A DNA stretch of 64,000 bases from Bacillota bacterium (lineage in GTDB: Bacteria > Bacillota > Bacilli > Bu12): positions 23,124 to 87,123 of the forward strand of contig JADBKH010000013.1 of the NCBI GenBank assembly GCA_014896485.1, given 5' to 3'. Both the position numbers and the translations under genes were made by a program. Positions 15,723 to 22,618 of the stretch are shown piece after piece. The number at the start of each line of letters is the position of its first letter. Positions within the stretch are counted from its first letter, which is position 1. The notes under the pieces were generated by a model. It was not told the origin of the DNA, ran no database searches, and worked only from the letters and a program-made list of their open reading frames with translations.

Positions 15723-16521
15723 AACGCCTTTCGACCACTGGGTGGCCGCCGCCACCCAAGGACGTGCGGCGGTGTTGGTGACCCTGTTGGAAGGCCCAGC
15801 TTCGCTGCAACCAGGGCGCAAACGTTTTGTCGGCGAAGACGGCCAATATATTGGGACGCTGGGGACAGAAGCGCTCGATGCCTTTGCAACGCAGGTGGCA
15901 CAGGAAAAGTTGGGAGAGCTTTACCCCAAAAGTGAGAGCCGCATCGTTCAGACACCGGAGGGAGAGGCCAGCCTCTTCTTTGATGTGACGATTCCGACTT
16001 CGCAGCTTGTCTTGTTTGGCGCTGGGCATGATGCCATTCCGCTGGCACAGTTGGGAAGCCAAGTTGGGTTTCGTGTTACAGTTGTCGACGGGCGGCCTGC
16101 CTATGCTACGCCGGAACGCTTTCCGACCGCACAAGTCCTTTTGGCCCGTCCGGAGGCGCTGTCCGATCACGTGCAGCTGGATCCGCGCAGCTACGCGGTG
16201 ATCATGAATCATCATCTGGAACGCGATCGGGAAAGCCTGCGCTTCACCCTCGATTCCCCTGCTGCCTATGTGGGGGTGCTGGGTCCGCGCAAGCGCTGTC
16301 AGCGCATGCTCGATGCACTGCAGCAGGCGGGCTTTACGCCTTCGGCGCAACAGATGGAAAAGATGCATTCTCCGGTCGGACTGGATATCGGAGCAGAGAG
16401 CCCCGAGGAGGTCGCCGTCAGCATCGTCGCGGAAGTGTTGGCGGTACGCAGTGGCCATCGGGGTGGCTTTCTGCGTGAACGGGAAGGTGCCATTCACGAG
16501 CGTGCCGGCACTCCTGCGTAA
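15715..16521 (+). CDS. XdhC family protein with Rossmann domain
   Basis: 268 residues. A degenerate CoxI-like N-terminal domain (RAAVLVTLLEGPASLQPGRKRF, with no GGC motif) precedes the XdhC_C Rossmann domain (LVLFGAGHDAIPLAQLGSQVGF, then VVDGRPAYATPERFP and IMNHHLERD). The C-terminus (GLDIGAESPEEVAVSIVAEVLAV) is canonical. Probably a molybdenum-cofactor carrier or sulfuration factor for the hydroxylase. The GGC cysteine is present in the short paralogue just upstream and missing here, which suggests divided labour between the two. The 3' end overlaps the following transferase gene. Confidence 0.8.
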   Translation: MPETPFDHWVAAATQGRAAVLVTLLEGPASLQPGRKRFVGEDGQYIGTLGTEALDAFATQVAQEKLGELYPKSESRIVQTPEGEASLFFDVTIPTSQLVLFGAGHDAIPLAQLGSQVGFRVTVVDGRPAYATPERFPTAQVLLARPEALSDHVQLDPRSYAVIMNHHLERDRESLRFTLDSPAAYVGVLGPRKRCQRMLDALQQAGFTPSAQQMEKMHSPVGLDIGAESPEEVAVSIVAEVLAVRSGHRGGFLREREGAIHERAGTPA

Positions 16522-17476
16522 AGGCAACGCCCTGTTGGCTGCAGGCCGCGCGACGCGCATGGGGGTACCCAAGCTACTCCTGCCCTATACGGCCGATCAG
16601 AGCTTGCTGACGCATGCGGTCGCCACACTGAGTCGCTGTGGGGAAGGTAGCGTGGCCGTCATCCTCGGGCACCAAGCAGCCTTGTTTCGTGAAGCGCTGC
16701 GTGGTGCCGCAAAAGACGGCCTCTTTGCTGCCAATGAGGTGCACTGCCTGTACAATGCCCAATATTGGCAAGGTTTGGCCACCTCTCTGGGGGTGGCCGT
16801 CTCTTGGGCGGAAGCACAGCAGTTTGACGGCCTGTTGTTGTTGGCTGCCGATCAGCCGTTTGTCGAAGTGCATCAATTGCGTCAACTGTGGGCAGTCTTC
16901 GAAAAGCGCCCTTCGGGAATCCACGCCGTGGCTGCTGCATGTGGCGGTCAGCTGCGCAATCCGGCTGTTGTCGATGCCACCTTTTTTGCACCTCTCTCCG
17001 CAAGCGAGGGGGATCGGGGAGCCCGTCCCTTTTTGGAGGCGCATGCCGACCAGGTGATCCCCGTCGAATGGGGGGAGGGCCCGTGGTTCGAAGACATCGA
17101 TGCGTGGCCTGCGTATGTGCAGTCCGTGCGTCGGGGTGGCTGGGGGGGGAAACCGCCTGAAGTGACGTGGCTGTCGGCACCTCCCCTTTCGTGGCTGCGT
17201 CAGGCCGATCGCTGTGTACACGCCGATCCTGCGCCCAGGTTGGCACCGGGGACGCTGCTGGTTGCTGTGCCCAAAGCGTGGCCCATTGCTGCGGAGACGC
17301 TTTATGGGGTGCGCCTCCCTGCGATGGCGCAACGGGTGCAGGCGTTGCCTGAAACGCGCGAATTGCTGCAGCAGGGAGTCGATACGTTGCTCTTCAGCGC
17401 TGCTCAAACGGCTGCCGAAAAATTGGCTTTTGTGCGTGCAGCAGCTTGTTGGGCGCTTTCTTTGCAGATCGGTTGA
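16487..17476 (+). CDS. MocA-like nucleotidyltransferase with C-terminal extension
   Basis: About 329 residues if the GTG at 16487 is used (GTG 16502 is an alternative). The nucleotide-binding motif ALLAAGRATRMGVPKLLLPY is close to the N-terminus and LLLAADQPFVE is the metal-binding strand. MocA proteins attach CMP to molybdopterin to make the dinucleotide cofactor used by CoxL-type enzymes, which fits the context. The family is usually about 200 residues; here about 120 more follow (from roughly VRRGGWGGKP), with no domain I recognise. The residues before ALLAAGR are unusual, so the start is uncertain. Confidence 0.7.
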   Translation: MPFTSVPALLRKGNALLAAGRATRMGVPKLLLPYTADQSLLTHAVATLSRCGEGSVAVILGHQAALFREALRGAAKDGLFAANEVHCLYNAQYWQGLATSLGVAVSWAEAQQFDGLLLLAADQPFVEVHQLRQLWAVFEKRPSGIHAVAAACGGQLRNPAVVDATFFAPLSASEGDRGARPFLEAHADQVIPVEWGEGPWFEDIDAWPAYVQSVRRGGWGGKPPEVTWLSAPPLSWLRQADRCVHADPAPRLAPGTLLVAVPKAWPIAAETLYGVRLPAMAQRVQALPETRELLQQGVDTLLFSAAQTAAEKLAFVRAAACWALSLQIG

Positions 17477-17501
17477 CAGCGCGGTGACGAGTGTGCATAA
17501 T
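17473..17501 (+). promoter_or_regulatory. Promoter of the tRNA-fMet/tRNA-Thr unit
   Basis: TTGACA (17473-17478) overlaps the stop codon of the MocA-like gene; a 17-nt spacer leads to CATAAT (17496-17501), 25 nt before the first tRNA. Confidence 0.7.
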
Positions 17502-17526
17502 AACGTGCGTACCCAAGAGGGAACGT

Positions 17527-17602
<76 letters not shown>

Positions 17603-17603
17603 T

Positions 17604-17679
17604 GCTCGGTTAGCTCAGCAGGTAGAGCGCATCCATGGTAAGGATGAGGTCGCCAGTTCGATCCTGGCACCGAGCTCCA
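17604..17679 (+). tRNA. tRNA-Thr (GGT)
   Basis: Acceptor GCTCGGT/ACCGAGC with discriminator T and encoded CCA. Anticodon stem CATCC/GGATG, loop ATGGTAA giving GGT. D loop AGCTCAGCAGGTAGAGC and T loop GTTCGAT are regular. Confidence 0.94.
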
Positions 17680-17725
17680 GATTACATACTCCTGTTGCGG
17701 CTTCACGGGAAGGCGCAATGCATCC

Positions 17726-17751
17726 AAGGGGTGCCGACGACGGTACCCCTT
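17726..17751 (+). terminator. Hairpin after the tRNA pair
   Basis: AAGGGGTGCCG pairs with CGGTACCCCTT over a 4-nt loop (one G-T wobble). Only a short pyrimidine tract TCTCT follows, so termination is likely but not certain. Confidence 0.5.
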
Positions 17752-17784
17752 CTCTGACGGTTTGGTACCAGGAGGAAAGGCAAG

Positions 17785-18231
17785 ATGCAGTTGGAAGTAC
17801 GGCGCTTACAGACGCTGGAAGATCAGCAGCGTGCGTTTGAACTCCGCCGGCGTGTCTTTGTGGAAGAACAAGGGGTCAGCGAAGCGGAAGAGTACGACGG
17901 CCTCGATGGCGCTTGTCACCATGTGCTTGTCTTGGCAGATGGACGTCCGACCGGAACGGGACGTTGGCGTCCACAGCCCGATGAGCCGGGCGTGGCACGG
18001 CTGGAGCGTATCGCTGTCCTGGCGGAACTGCGCGGCAACGGCGTGGGGACTTTGGTGACGCGCGAAATGATGCGCTGGGCCAGGGAAGAAGGCTATACCC
18101 AGGCTTATCTGCATGCGCAGGAGCACGCCTTGGGCTTCTACGCGAAGCTTGGCTTTGTCGCTGAAGGGGAGCGCTTTATGGATGCCAATATTCCCCATTT
18201 TTCCATGCGGGCTTCCCTTCAATCTGCTTGA
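17785..18231 (+). CDS. GNAT family N-acetyltransferase (YjcF/ElaA-like)
   Basis: 148 residues, single GNAT domain. FELRRRVFVEEQGVSEAEEYDGLD is the typical N-terminal block of the YjcF/ElaA group. RLERIAVLAELRGNGVGTLVTREMM is the acetyl-CoA pyrophosphate loop, and HAQEHALGFYAKLGFVAEGERFMDANIPHFSM the C-terminal block. The acceptor substrate is unknown. A strong AGGAGG lies upstream of ATG 17785. It sits between the tRNA pair and the promoter of rpmG-secE-nusG; that promoter's -35 box overlaps this gene's stop codon. Confidence 0.85.
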   Translation: MQLEVRRLQTLEDQQRAFELRRRVFVEEQGVSEAEEYDGLDGACHHVLVLADGRPTGTGRWRPQPDEPGVARLERIAVLAELRGNGVGTLVTREMMRWAREEGYTQAYLHAQEHALGFYAKLGFVAEGERFMDANIPHFSMRASLQSA

Positions 18232-18256
18232 CAAAAGGTTTGCAGGGTGATACGCT
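18228..18256 (+). promoter_or_regulatory. Promoter of rpmG-secE-nusG
   Basis: Consensus TTGACA (18228-18233), a 17-nt spacer and TACGCT (18251-18256), 60 nt before the rpmG start. Confidence 0.75.
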
Positions 18257-18315
18257 GCGCGCGCGGCTGACGAGAATGGGTCGTTTTTTTGTGGTTTGGG
18301 AAGGAGGTGGGGGCT

Positions 18316-18477
18316 GTGGCCCAAAGCGGAAGGCTGACCATTACGTTGGCTTGTACAGAGTGCAAGTCGCGCAATTACATGACAACCAAGAACAAGACCA
18401 AGACGCCGGCTCGCTTTGAAATTCGCAAGTACTGTCCGGTCTGTAACCGCCACACCCTCCATCGCGAGACGAGGTAG
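18316..18477 (+). CDS. rpmG: 50S ribosomal protein L33
   Basis: 53 residues beginning [17 protein letters not shown]. Two cysteine pairs, CTEC and CPVC, make it the zinc-binding form of L33. The GTG at 18316 has AAGGAGG eight bases upstream; the longer ORF-track start at 18289 is not supported. First gene of the rpmG-secE-nusG unit, as in most Bacillota. Confidence 0.93.
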   Translation: MAQSGRLTITLACTECKSRNYMTTKNKTKTPARFEIRKYCPVCNRHTLHRETR

Positions 18478-18495
18478 GGCAAAGGTGGAGGGGCA

Positions 18496-18732
18496 GTGAA
18501 CTTCTTCCGGCGCATTGGACGGTGGTTTGCGCGTGCGTACCGGAGCATCGCGCAATTTTTCCGCGAAGTGGCGCATGAGCTGCGGCGTTCGCACTGGCCG
18601 ACGCGGCAGGAGCTGATCAACTACACCGCTGTGGTCGTCATTGCCGTCGTCGTGCTGGCAGTCGTCATCTTTGCCTTTGATACGGGCATCCGCGCTGGCT
18701 TAAACGCGCTGCACCCATCGTTGGGCGGATAA
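18496..18732 (+). CDS. secE: Preprotein translocase subunit SecE
   Basis: 78 residues. The amphipathic stretch REVAHELRRSHWPTRQELINYT is the conserved SecE signature and is followed by a single membrane helix (VVVIAVVVLAVVIFAF). It clamps SecY in the membrane channel. GTG start, 18 nt after rpmG, with GGAGGGG upstream. Single-TM short form typical of Gram-positives. SecY is encoded in the spc cluster further along this window. Confidence 0.93.
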   Translation: MNFFRRIGRWFARAYRSIAQFFREVAHELRRSHWPTRQELINYTAVVVIAVVVLAVVIFAFDTGIRAGLNALHPSLGG

Positions 18733-18777
18733 TCAGGATTCTTAGAAAGAAGAGGGTGGCGGGCAAACCCGAACGCC

Positions 18778-19314
18778 ATGGAGAAACAGTGGTACGTGGT
18801 GCATACCTATGCCGGTTACGAGAACAAGGTCAAGACGGACCTGGAACGTCGCGTGGCGTCGATGAACATGGAGGATAAGATTTTCCGGATCATCGTGCCG
18901 ACCCAGGAAGAGATCGAAGTCAAGGACGGCCAAAAGAAGACCGTTGAGCGGAAGGTCTTTCCGGGCTACGTGCTGGTCGAGATGATCATGGATGACGATT
19001 CGTGGTATGTCGTACGCAATACGCCTGGCGTGACCGGTTTTGTGGGATCCCATGGGGCAGGTTCAAAGCCGGTGCCCCTGCGCACCGACGAGATCCGCAA
19101 TATTCTCTTTCGCATGGGTGCCGATGAGCCGGAAGTGCGCATGGATCTGCACCCCGGAGATTCGGTACGCATTGTGGAAGGACCGTTTGCAGATTTTGTC
19201 GCAACTGTCGAATCGATCGATACAGAGCACCAAAAAGTACGCGTTGTCCTCTCCATGTTCGGACGGGAGACACCGATGCAGCTAAGTTTTGCTCAAGTAG
19301 AGAAGATGGACTGA
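18778..19314 (+). CDS. nusG: Transcription elongation/antitermination factor NusG
   Basis: 178 residues. The NGN domain opens with KQWYVVHTYAGYENKVKTDLE and contains RKVFPGYVLVEM; the KOW domain begins at GDSVRIVEGPFADFVATVESID. It binds the RNA polymerase clamp and modulates pausing and Rho action, and couples to S10. Normal length. It is followed by rplK after 23 nt, the order found in nearly all bacteria. The start MEKQWYVVHT at 18778 fits the conserved N-terminus. Confidence 0.95.
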   Translation: MEKQWYVVHTYAGYENKVKTDLERRVASMNMEDKIFRIIVPTQEEIEVKDGQKKTVERKVFPGYVLVEMIMDDDSWYVVRNTPGVTGFVGSHGAGSKPVPLRTDEIRNILFRMGADEPEVRMDLHPGDSVRIVEGPFADFVATVESIDTEHQKVRVVLSMFGRETPMQLSFAQVEKMD

Positions 19315-19337
19315 CAATCCTGCGAAGGAGGTGAAAC

Positions 19338-19766
19338 ATGCCGCGTAAAGTCGTGCGCGTGGTCAAGTTGCAGATACCGGCTGGCAAGGCGACACCTGCA
19401 CCCCCAGTGGGGCCGGCGTTGGGCCAGGCCCAGGTGAACATTATGGCCTTCTGTAAGGAGTTCAACGAGCGGACCGCTGCGCAGAGCGGGCTGATCATTC
19501 CGGTCGAAATCTCCGTCTTTGAAGATCGCTCGTTCACTTTCATCACCAAGACGCCGCCAGCGGCCATTCTGCTCAAGAAAGCAGCGGGTATCGAAAAAGG
19601 TTCGGGGGAGCCCAACCGCAAGAAAGTGGCTCGGGTCACCATGGATCAAGTGCGCGAGATCGCGCAGACCAAGATGCCTGACCTTAACGCCACCGATCTG
19701 GAAGGGGCCGTCCGGATGGTCATAGGTACGGCGAGGAGCATGGGGATCGAAGTGACCGGCGCATAA
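19338..19766 (+). CDS. rplK: 50S ribosomal protein L11
   Basis: 142 residues. The N-terminal domain has [20 protein letters not shown], the thiostrepton and stringent-factor region; the C-terminal rRNA-binding domain ends [13 protein letters not shown]. It forms the GTPase-associated centre with 23S rRNA. A perfect AAGGAGGTGA precedes ATG 19338. Cotranscription with rplA 53 nt downstream is likely. Confidence 0.96.
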   Translation: MPRKVVRVVKLQIPAGKATPAPPVGPALGQAQVNIMAFCKEFNERTAAQSGLIIPVEISVFEDRSFTFITKTPPAAILLKKAAGIEKGSGEPNRKKVARVTMDQVREIAQTKMPDLNATDLEGAVRMVIGTARSMGIEVTGA

Positions 19767-19819
19767 GCGCTGCTGTGGGAGGACGAGACGTCCGCCAAAC
19801 CACACGAGGAGGTGGCCCG

Positions 19820-20524
19820 ATGGCCAAACACGGGAAAAAGTATCTGGAAGTCGCCAAACGCGTCGATCCGAACCGAATCTACTCACCGCAGGAAGCGGTG
19901 GCGTTGGTCCGACAATTGTCGATTACGCAGTTTGATGCGACCGTAGAGGCGGCGATCCGGTTGGGCGTCGATCCACGCCGTTCGGATCAGCAGGTGCGCG
20001 GTGCCGTCGTCCTGCCGAATGGCATCGGCAAGACGGTGCGCGTACTGGTCTTCGCCAAAGGCGACGCCGCCAAGGCGGCGGAAGCGGCAGGAGCGGAAAT
20101 CGTCGGTGACGAGGAGCTCGTGGCTGCAGTCGAAGGCGGGCAGATGGACTTTGATGTGGCCATTGCGACGCCGGACATGATGCCGATCGTCGGAAGGTTG
20201 GGACGTATCCTGGGTCCCCGGGGCCTCATGCCCAACCCCCGTACCGGTACGGTGACCGCTGACGTCGGGAAAGCCGTGCGCGAAGCGAAAGCGGGGCGCG
20301 TGGAATACCGTACGGATCGGGGGGGCGTCATCCATGCGCCCATTGGCAAGGTCTCGTTTAGCGAAGAGGCACTGCTTGAAAATTTGCGCGCACTGGTCGA
20401 CGCACTGATACGTGCCAAACCCGCTGGTCAAAAAGGCGTCTACCTGCGCAGTGGCGCCTTGGCGCCGACCATGGGTCCGTCGGTCACCTTTGACGTCAAT
20501 GCACTGTCGACGGTGGCTGCCTAA
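19820..20524 (+). CDS. rplA: 50S ribosomal protein L1
   Basis: 234 residues. [21 protein letters not shown] is the usual N-terminus, and the domain II motif [22 protein letters not shown] is complete. L1 builds the stalk at the E site and represses its own operon by binding a mimic site in the mRNA. The ATG at 19820 has GAGGAGGTGG upstream; the ORF-track start at 19775 is leader. The gap of 234 nt to rplJ holds an L10-leader-type element. Confidence 0.96.
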   Translation: MAKHGKKYLEVAKRVDPNRIYSPQEAVALVRQLSITQFDATVEAAIRLGVDPRRSDQQVRGAVVLPNGIGKTVRVLVFAKGDAAKAAEAAGAEIVGDEELVAAVEGGQMDFDVAIATPDMMPIVGRLGRILGPRGLMPNPRTGTVTADVGKAVREAKAGRVEYRTDRGGVIHAPIGKVSFSEEALLENLRALVDALIRAKPAGQKGVYLRSGALAPTMGPSVTFDVNALSTVAA

Positions 20525-20559
20525 AGACCGAAAGAGGATCAGGGACAACAGGACAGGGT

Positions 20560-20757
20560 CATCAGGCCAAAGAAGCATGGTGTCTCTTTGGAGACGTAAT
20601 GGGATGGGTTTATCCCGCCTGCGGAGGCCGCACGGAAAGCAAGGTCAATCCCCGTGCGTCTTCGCAGTTACAGCGGAGGCGTTTTTCGCGTAGGAAAAGG
20701 ACCTGTCATGATGTGCAGTGGAAATGTCGGAAAACGATGGTCGAGGAGGTGAATCGC
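20560..20757 (+). promoter_or_regulatory. Putative ribosomal protein L10 leader
   Basis: The rplA-rplJ gap contains successive hairpins: CCAAAGA/TCTTTGG, GGGAT/ATCCC, then CCTGCGGAGG, close to the CCTGCCGAGG block of known Bacillota L10 leaders, and a CCGCACGG/CCGTGCG stem. By analogy, L10(L12)4 binds here to repress rplJ-rplL. Assigned from position and these motifs, not from a covariance search. Confidence 0.6.
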
Positions 20758-20758
20758 G

Positions 20759-21277
20759 TTGCCAGCCGAAGCCGTTTTGAAAGAGAAACAAGCCCAAGTC
20801 GCTCAGCTCGTCGATCGCATTCAACAGTCAAAGAGTGTCGTCTTGGCAGATTATCGCGGTCTTAGCGTCGCAGAGATCACGCAACTGCGCAAAGCGTTGC
20901 GCGAAGTAGGGGCCGAATTGCATGTGGTGAAAGATGGGATCATCTCCCGGGCTTTTGACGCCTTACAAATTACGTCGTTAACCGACGCCTTAACGGGACC
21001 GACAGCGCTTGCTTTTGCAGAAGACGAGACGAGCGCGGCACGCGTTCTTGTGGAGCAAGCGGAGCAGGGCAAGAGCATTGTGCTGAAGGGCGGCCTGGTC
21101 GACGGAAAGGCTTATGACCATGCCCAGATGGAGCAGATTGCAAAAATTCCACCACGGGAACAGCTTTTGGCGATGTTGGTCACATTGTTGCAGGCACCGA
21201 TACGCAACTTTGCCTATCTGCTGAGCCAGATCGCCGAAAAGGGGACAGGTCAGCCGTCGGCAGAAGCCTCCTCGTAG
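20759..21277 (+). CDS. rplJ: 50S ribosomal protein L10
   Basis: 172 residues. SKSVVLADYRGLSVAEITQLRKALRE is the conserved rRNA-binding part and the C-terminal helix LVTLLQAPIRNFAYLLSQIAE is where L12 dimers attach. Start is TTG at 20759, preceded by GAGGAGGTGAA. L10 anchors the stalk and, with L12, represses translation by binding the leader upstream. A weak TTG start may help keep it in ratio with L12. Confidence 0.95.
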   Translation: MPAEAVLKEKQAQVAQLVDRIQQSKSVVLADYRGLSVAEITQLRKALREVGAELHVVKDGIISRAFDALQITSLTDALTGPTALAFAEDETSAARVLVEQAEQGKSIVLKGGLVDGKAYDHAQMEQIAKIPPREQLLAMLVTLLQAPIRNFAYLLSQIAEKGTGQPSAEASS

Positions 21278-21351
21278 TCTAGCGGGAGCAGTAGGGTGGA
21301 CGCACTGGGTTGACGTATACTGAAAGCAATCTGAAGGAGGTCGGGCGTTTT

Positions 21352-21720
21352 ATGACGACGGAAGAAATCATCGAAGCTGTCGGCAAGATGAGTGTGATGG
21401 AGCTCAACGATTTGGTCCACAAGCTGGAAGAGACCTTTGGTGTCTCCGCTGCAGCGGTGGTGGCTGCAGGTCCGGCAGGGGGCGGTGCAGCGCCAGCAGA
21501 GGAAGAGCAGACCGAGTTTGACGTGATTCTCAACGCCCCCGGACAGGCCAAATTGCAAGTGATCAAAGCGGTACGCGAGATCACGGGGTTGGGACTGAAA
21601 GAGGCGAAAGAGCTGGTTGACAACGCGCCCAAGCCGATCAAGGAGAAAGTCTCCAAAGAAGAGGCGGAAGAGCTCAAGGCCAAACTGACCGAGGCTGGGG
21701 CAGAGGTCGAGGTCAAGTAG
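21352..21720 (+). CDS. rplL: 50S ribosomal protein L7/L12
   Basis: 122 residues. The N-terminal dimerisation domain ([30 protein letters not shown]), an Ala/Gly-rich hinge ([19 protein letters not shown]) and the C-terminal factor-binding domain ([36 protein letters not shown]) are all intact. It recruits EF-Tu, EF-G, IF2 and RF3. The ATG at 21352 has AAGGAGG upstream; the ORF-track start at 21310 is leader. A strong terminator hairpin follows the stop. Confidence 0.96.
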   Translation: MTTEEIIEAVGKMSVMELNDLVHKLEETFGVSAAAVVAAGPAGGGAAPAEEEQTEFDVILNAPGQAKLQVIKAVREITGLGLKEAKELVDNAPKPIKEKVSKEEAEELKAKLTEAGAEVEVK

Positions 21721-21750
21721 TTTTCCTAGGATTACTTTTGAGCGCGATCA

Positions 21751-21786
21751 AGGAGCGCTTCTCGAAAGAGAAGCGCTCCTTTCGAA
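21751..21786 (+). terminator. Intrinsic terminator after rplL
   Basis: A 13-bp stem AGGAGCGCTTCTC/GAGAAGCGCTCCT closed by a GAAA tetraloop, followed by TTTC. It separates rplL from the methyltransferase gene, so part of the transcripts should end here. Confidence 0.75.
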
Positions 21787-21799
21787 AGCAGGGAAGACG

Positions 21800-22420
21800 A
21801 TCACAGAACATTACTATTCCGCACATCCCACCAGCGCTTCGCATCCCCAGCAGATAGAAGCTGTCCTGCGCGGGAACAGGCTGCGCTTCTGGGTTGATCG
21901 GGGAACGTTTTCCACCCGTCGTGTCGATTTCGGGACGCGCTTGCTCATTGAGAGCTTGGCCTTGCCCGAGCGCGGCCGCTTTCTCGATCTGGGCTGCGGA
22001 TGGGGAGCTATCGCTGTGGCGGTAGCCAAGGCTTTTCCGCGTTTGCAGACCTACGCGGTCGACGTCAACGGCCGTGCTGTAGCACTCTGTCGTCGAAACG
22101 CACAGGAAAACGGCGTGGAGGTCACGGCGGCAGAAGGGGAAGGGATCGCCCCGTTTGAAGCGATCTGCTTTGACAGCATTGCGACCAATCCGCCGGTGCG
22201 GGCTGGAAAGGCCGTCGTCTTTCATCTTTTTGCCCAAGCAGCTGCACATTTGTCGCCCAATGGAACGCTGTGGGTGGTGATGCAGAAAAAACAAGGGGCC
22301 GGTTCTGCACGTGCAACGTTGCAACGTCTTTTTCAACAGGTCGACGAGGTTGCCCATAAAAGCGGGTATCATGTTTACCGTTGCGCAAATCCGCAAACAA
22401 TAAGTGCATGCGTACCTTAG
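21800..22420 (+). CDS. RsmC-like class I SAM methyltransferase (YbxB family), no standard start codon
   Basis: About 206 residues. The reading frame TEHYYSAHPTSASHPQ, RRVDFGTRLLIESL, the SAM-binding LDLGCGWGAIAVAVAKAFP and the catalytic SIATNPPVRAGK match the YbxB/RsmC family, which methylates guanine in small-subunit rRNA. The family usually begins MSEHYYS. Here the matching frame has ACG at 21797 and ATC at 21800 just before TEHYYS, and no in-frame ATG, GTG or TTG before 21941. TTG 21941 would lose the conserved N-terminal block. Located between rplL and rpoB, as in Bacillus. Either a non-standard start or a lost start. Confidence 0.75.
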   Translation: MTEHYYSAHPTSASHPQQIEAVLRGNRLRFWVDRGTFSTRRVDFGTRLLIESLALPERGRFLDLGCGWGAIAVAVAKAFPRLQTYAVDVNGRAVALCRRNAQENGVEVTAAEGEGIAPFEAICFDSIATNPPVRAGKAVVFHLFAQAAAHLSPNGTLWVVMQKKQGAGSARATLQRLFQQVDEVAHKSGYHVYRCANPQTISACVP

Positions 22421-22435
22421 GTGAACGCATGCACT
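22403..22435. repeat. Inverted repeat at the 3' end of the methyltransferase gene
   Basis: A perfect 11-bp stem AGTGCATGCGT/ACGCATGCACT with an 11-nt loop containing the stop codon. It could work as a terminator ahead of the rpoB promoter, but only CTTGT follows. Confidence 0.5.
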
Positions 22436-22458
22436 CTTGTGCGCACAAATCTATCTCC

Positions 22459-22487
22459 TTGCATACTGACAAACGGCGTGGTATGAT
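22459..22487 (+). promoter_or_regulatory. Promoter of rpoB-rpoC
   Basis: TTGCAT (22459-22464), a 17-nt spacer and TATGAT (22482-22487), giving an untranslated leader of about 125 nt before rpoB. Confidence 0.7.
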
Positions 22488-22618
22488 ACTCACTTGCCGT
22501 CAGTGCGTTGCCTCTCCTCTGGGAAGCAACCTTCGTCTATCTTCTGCAAACGAATATACAACATTGTTCTTCAATTGGGAAGCCCCAACAAGGTCCAGCA
22601 CAGAGTGGGAGTGATTGG

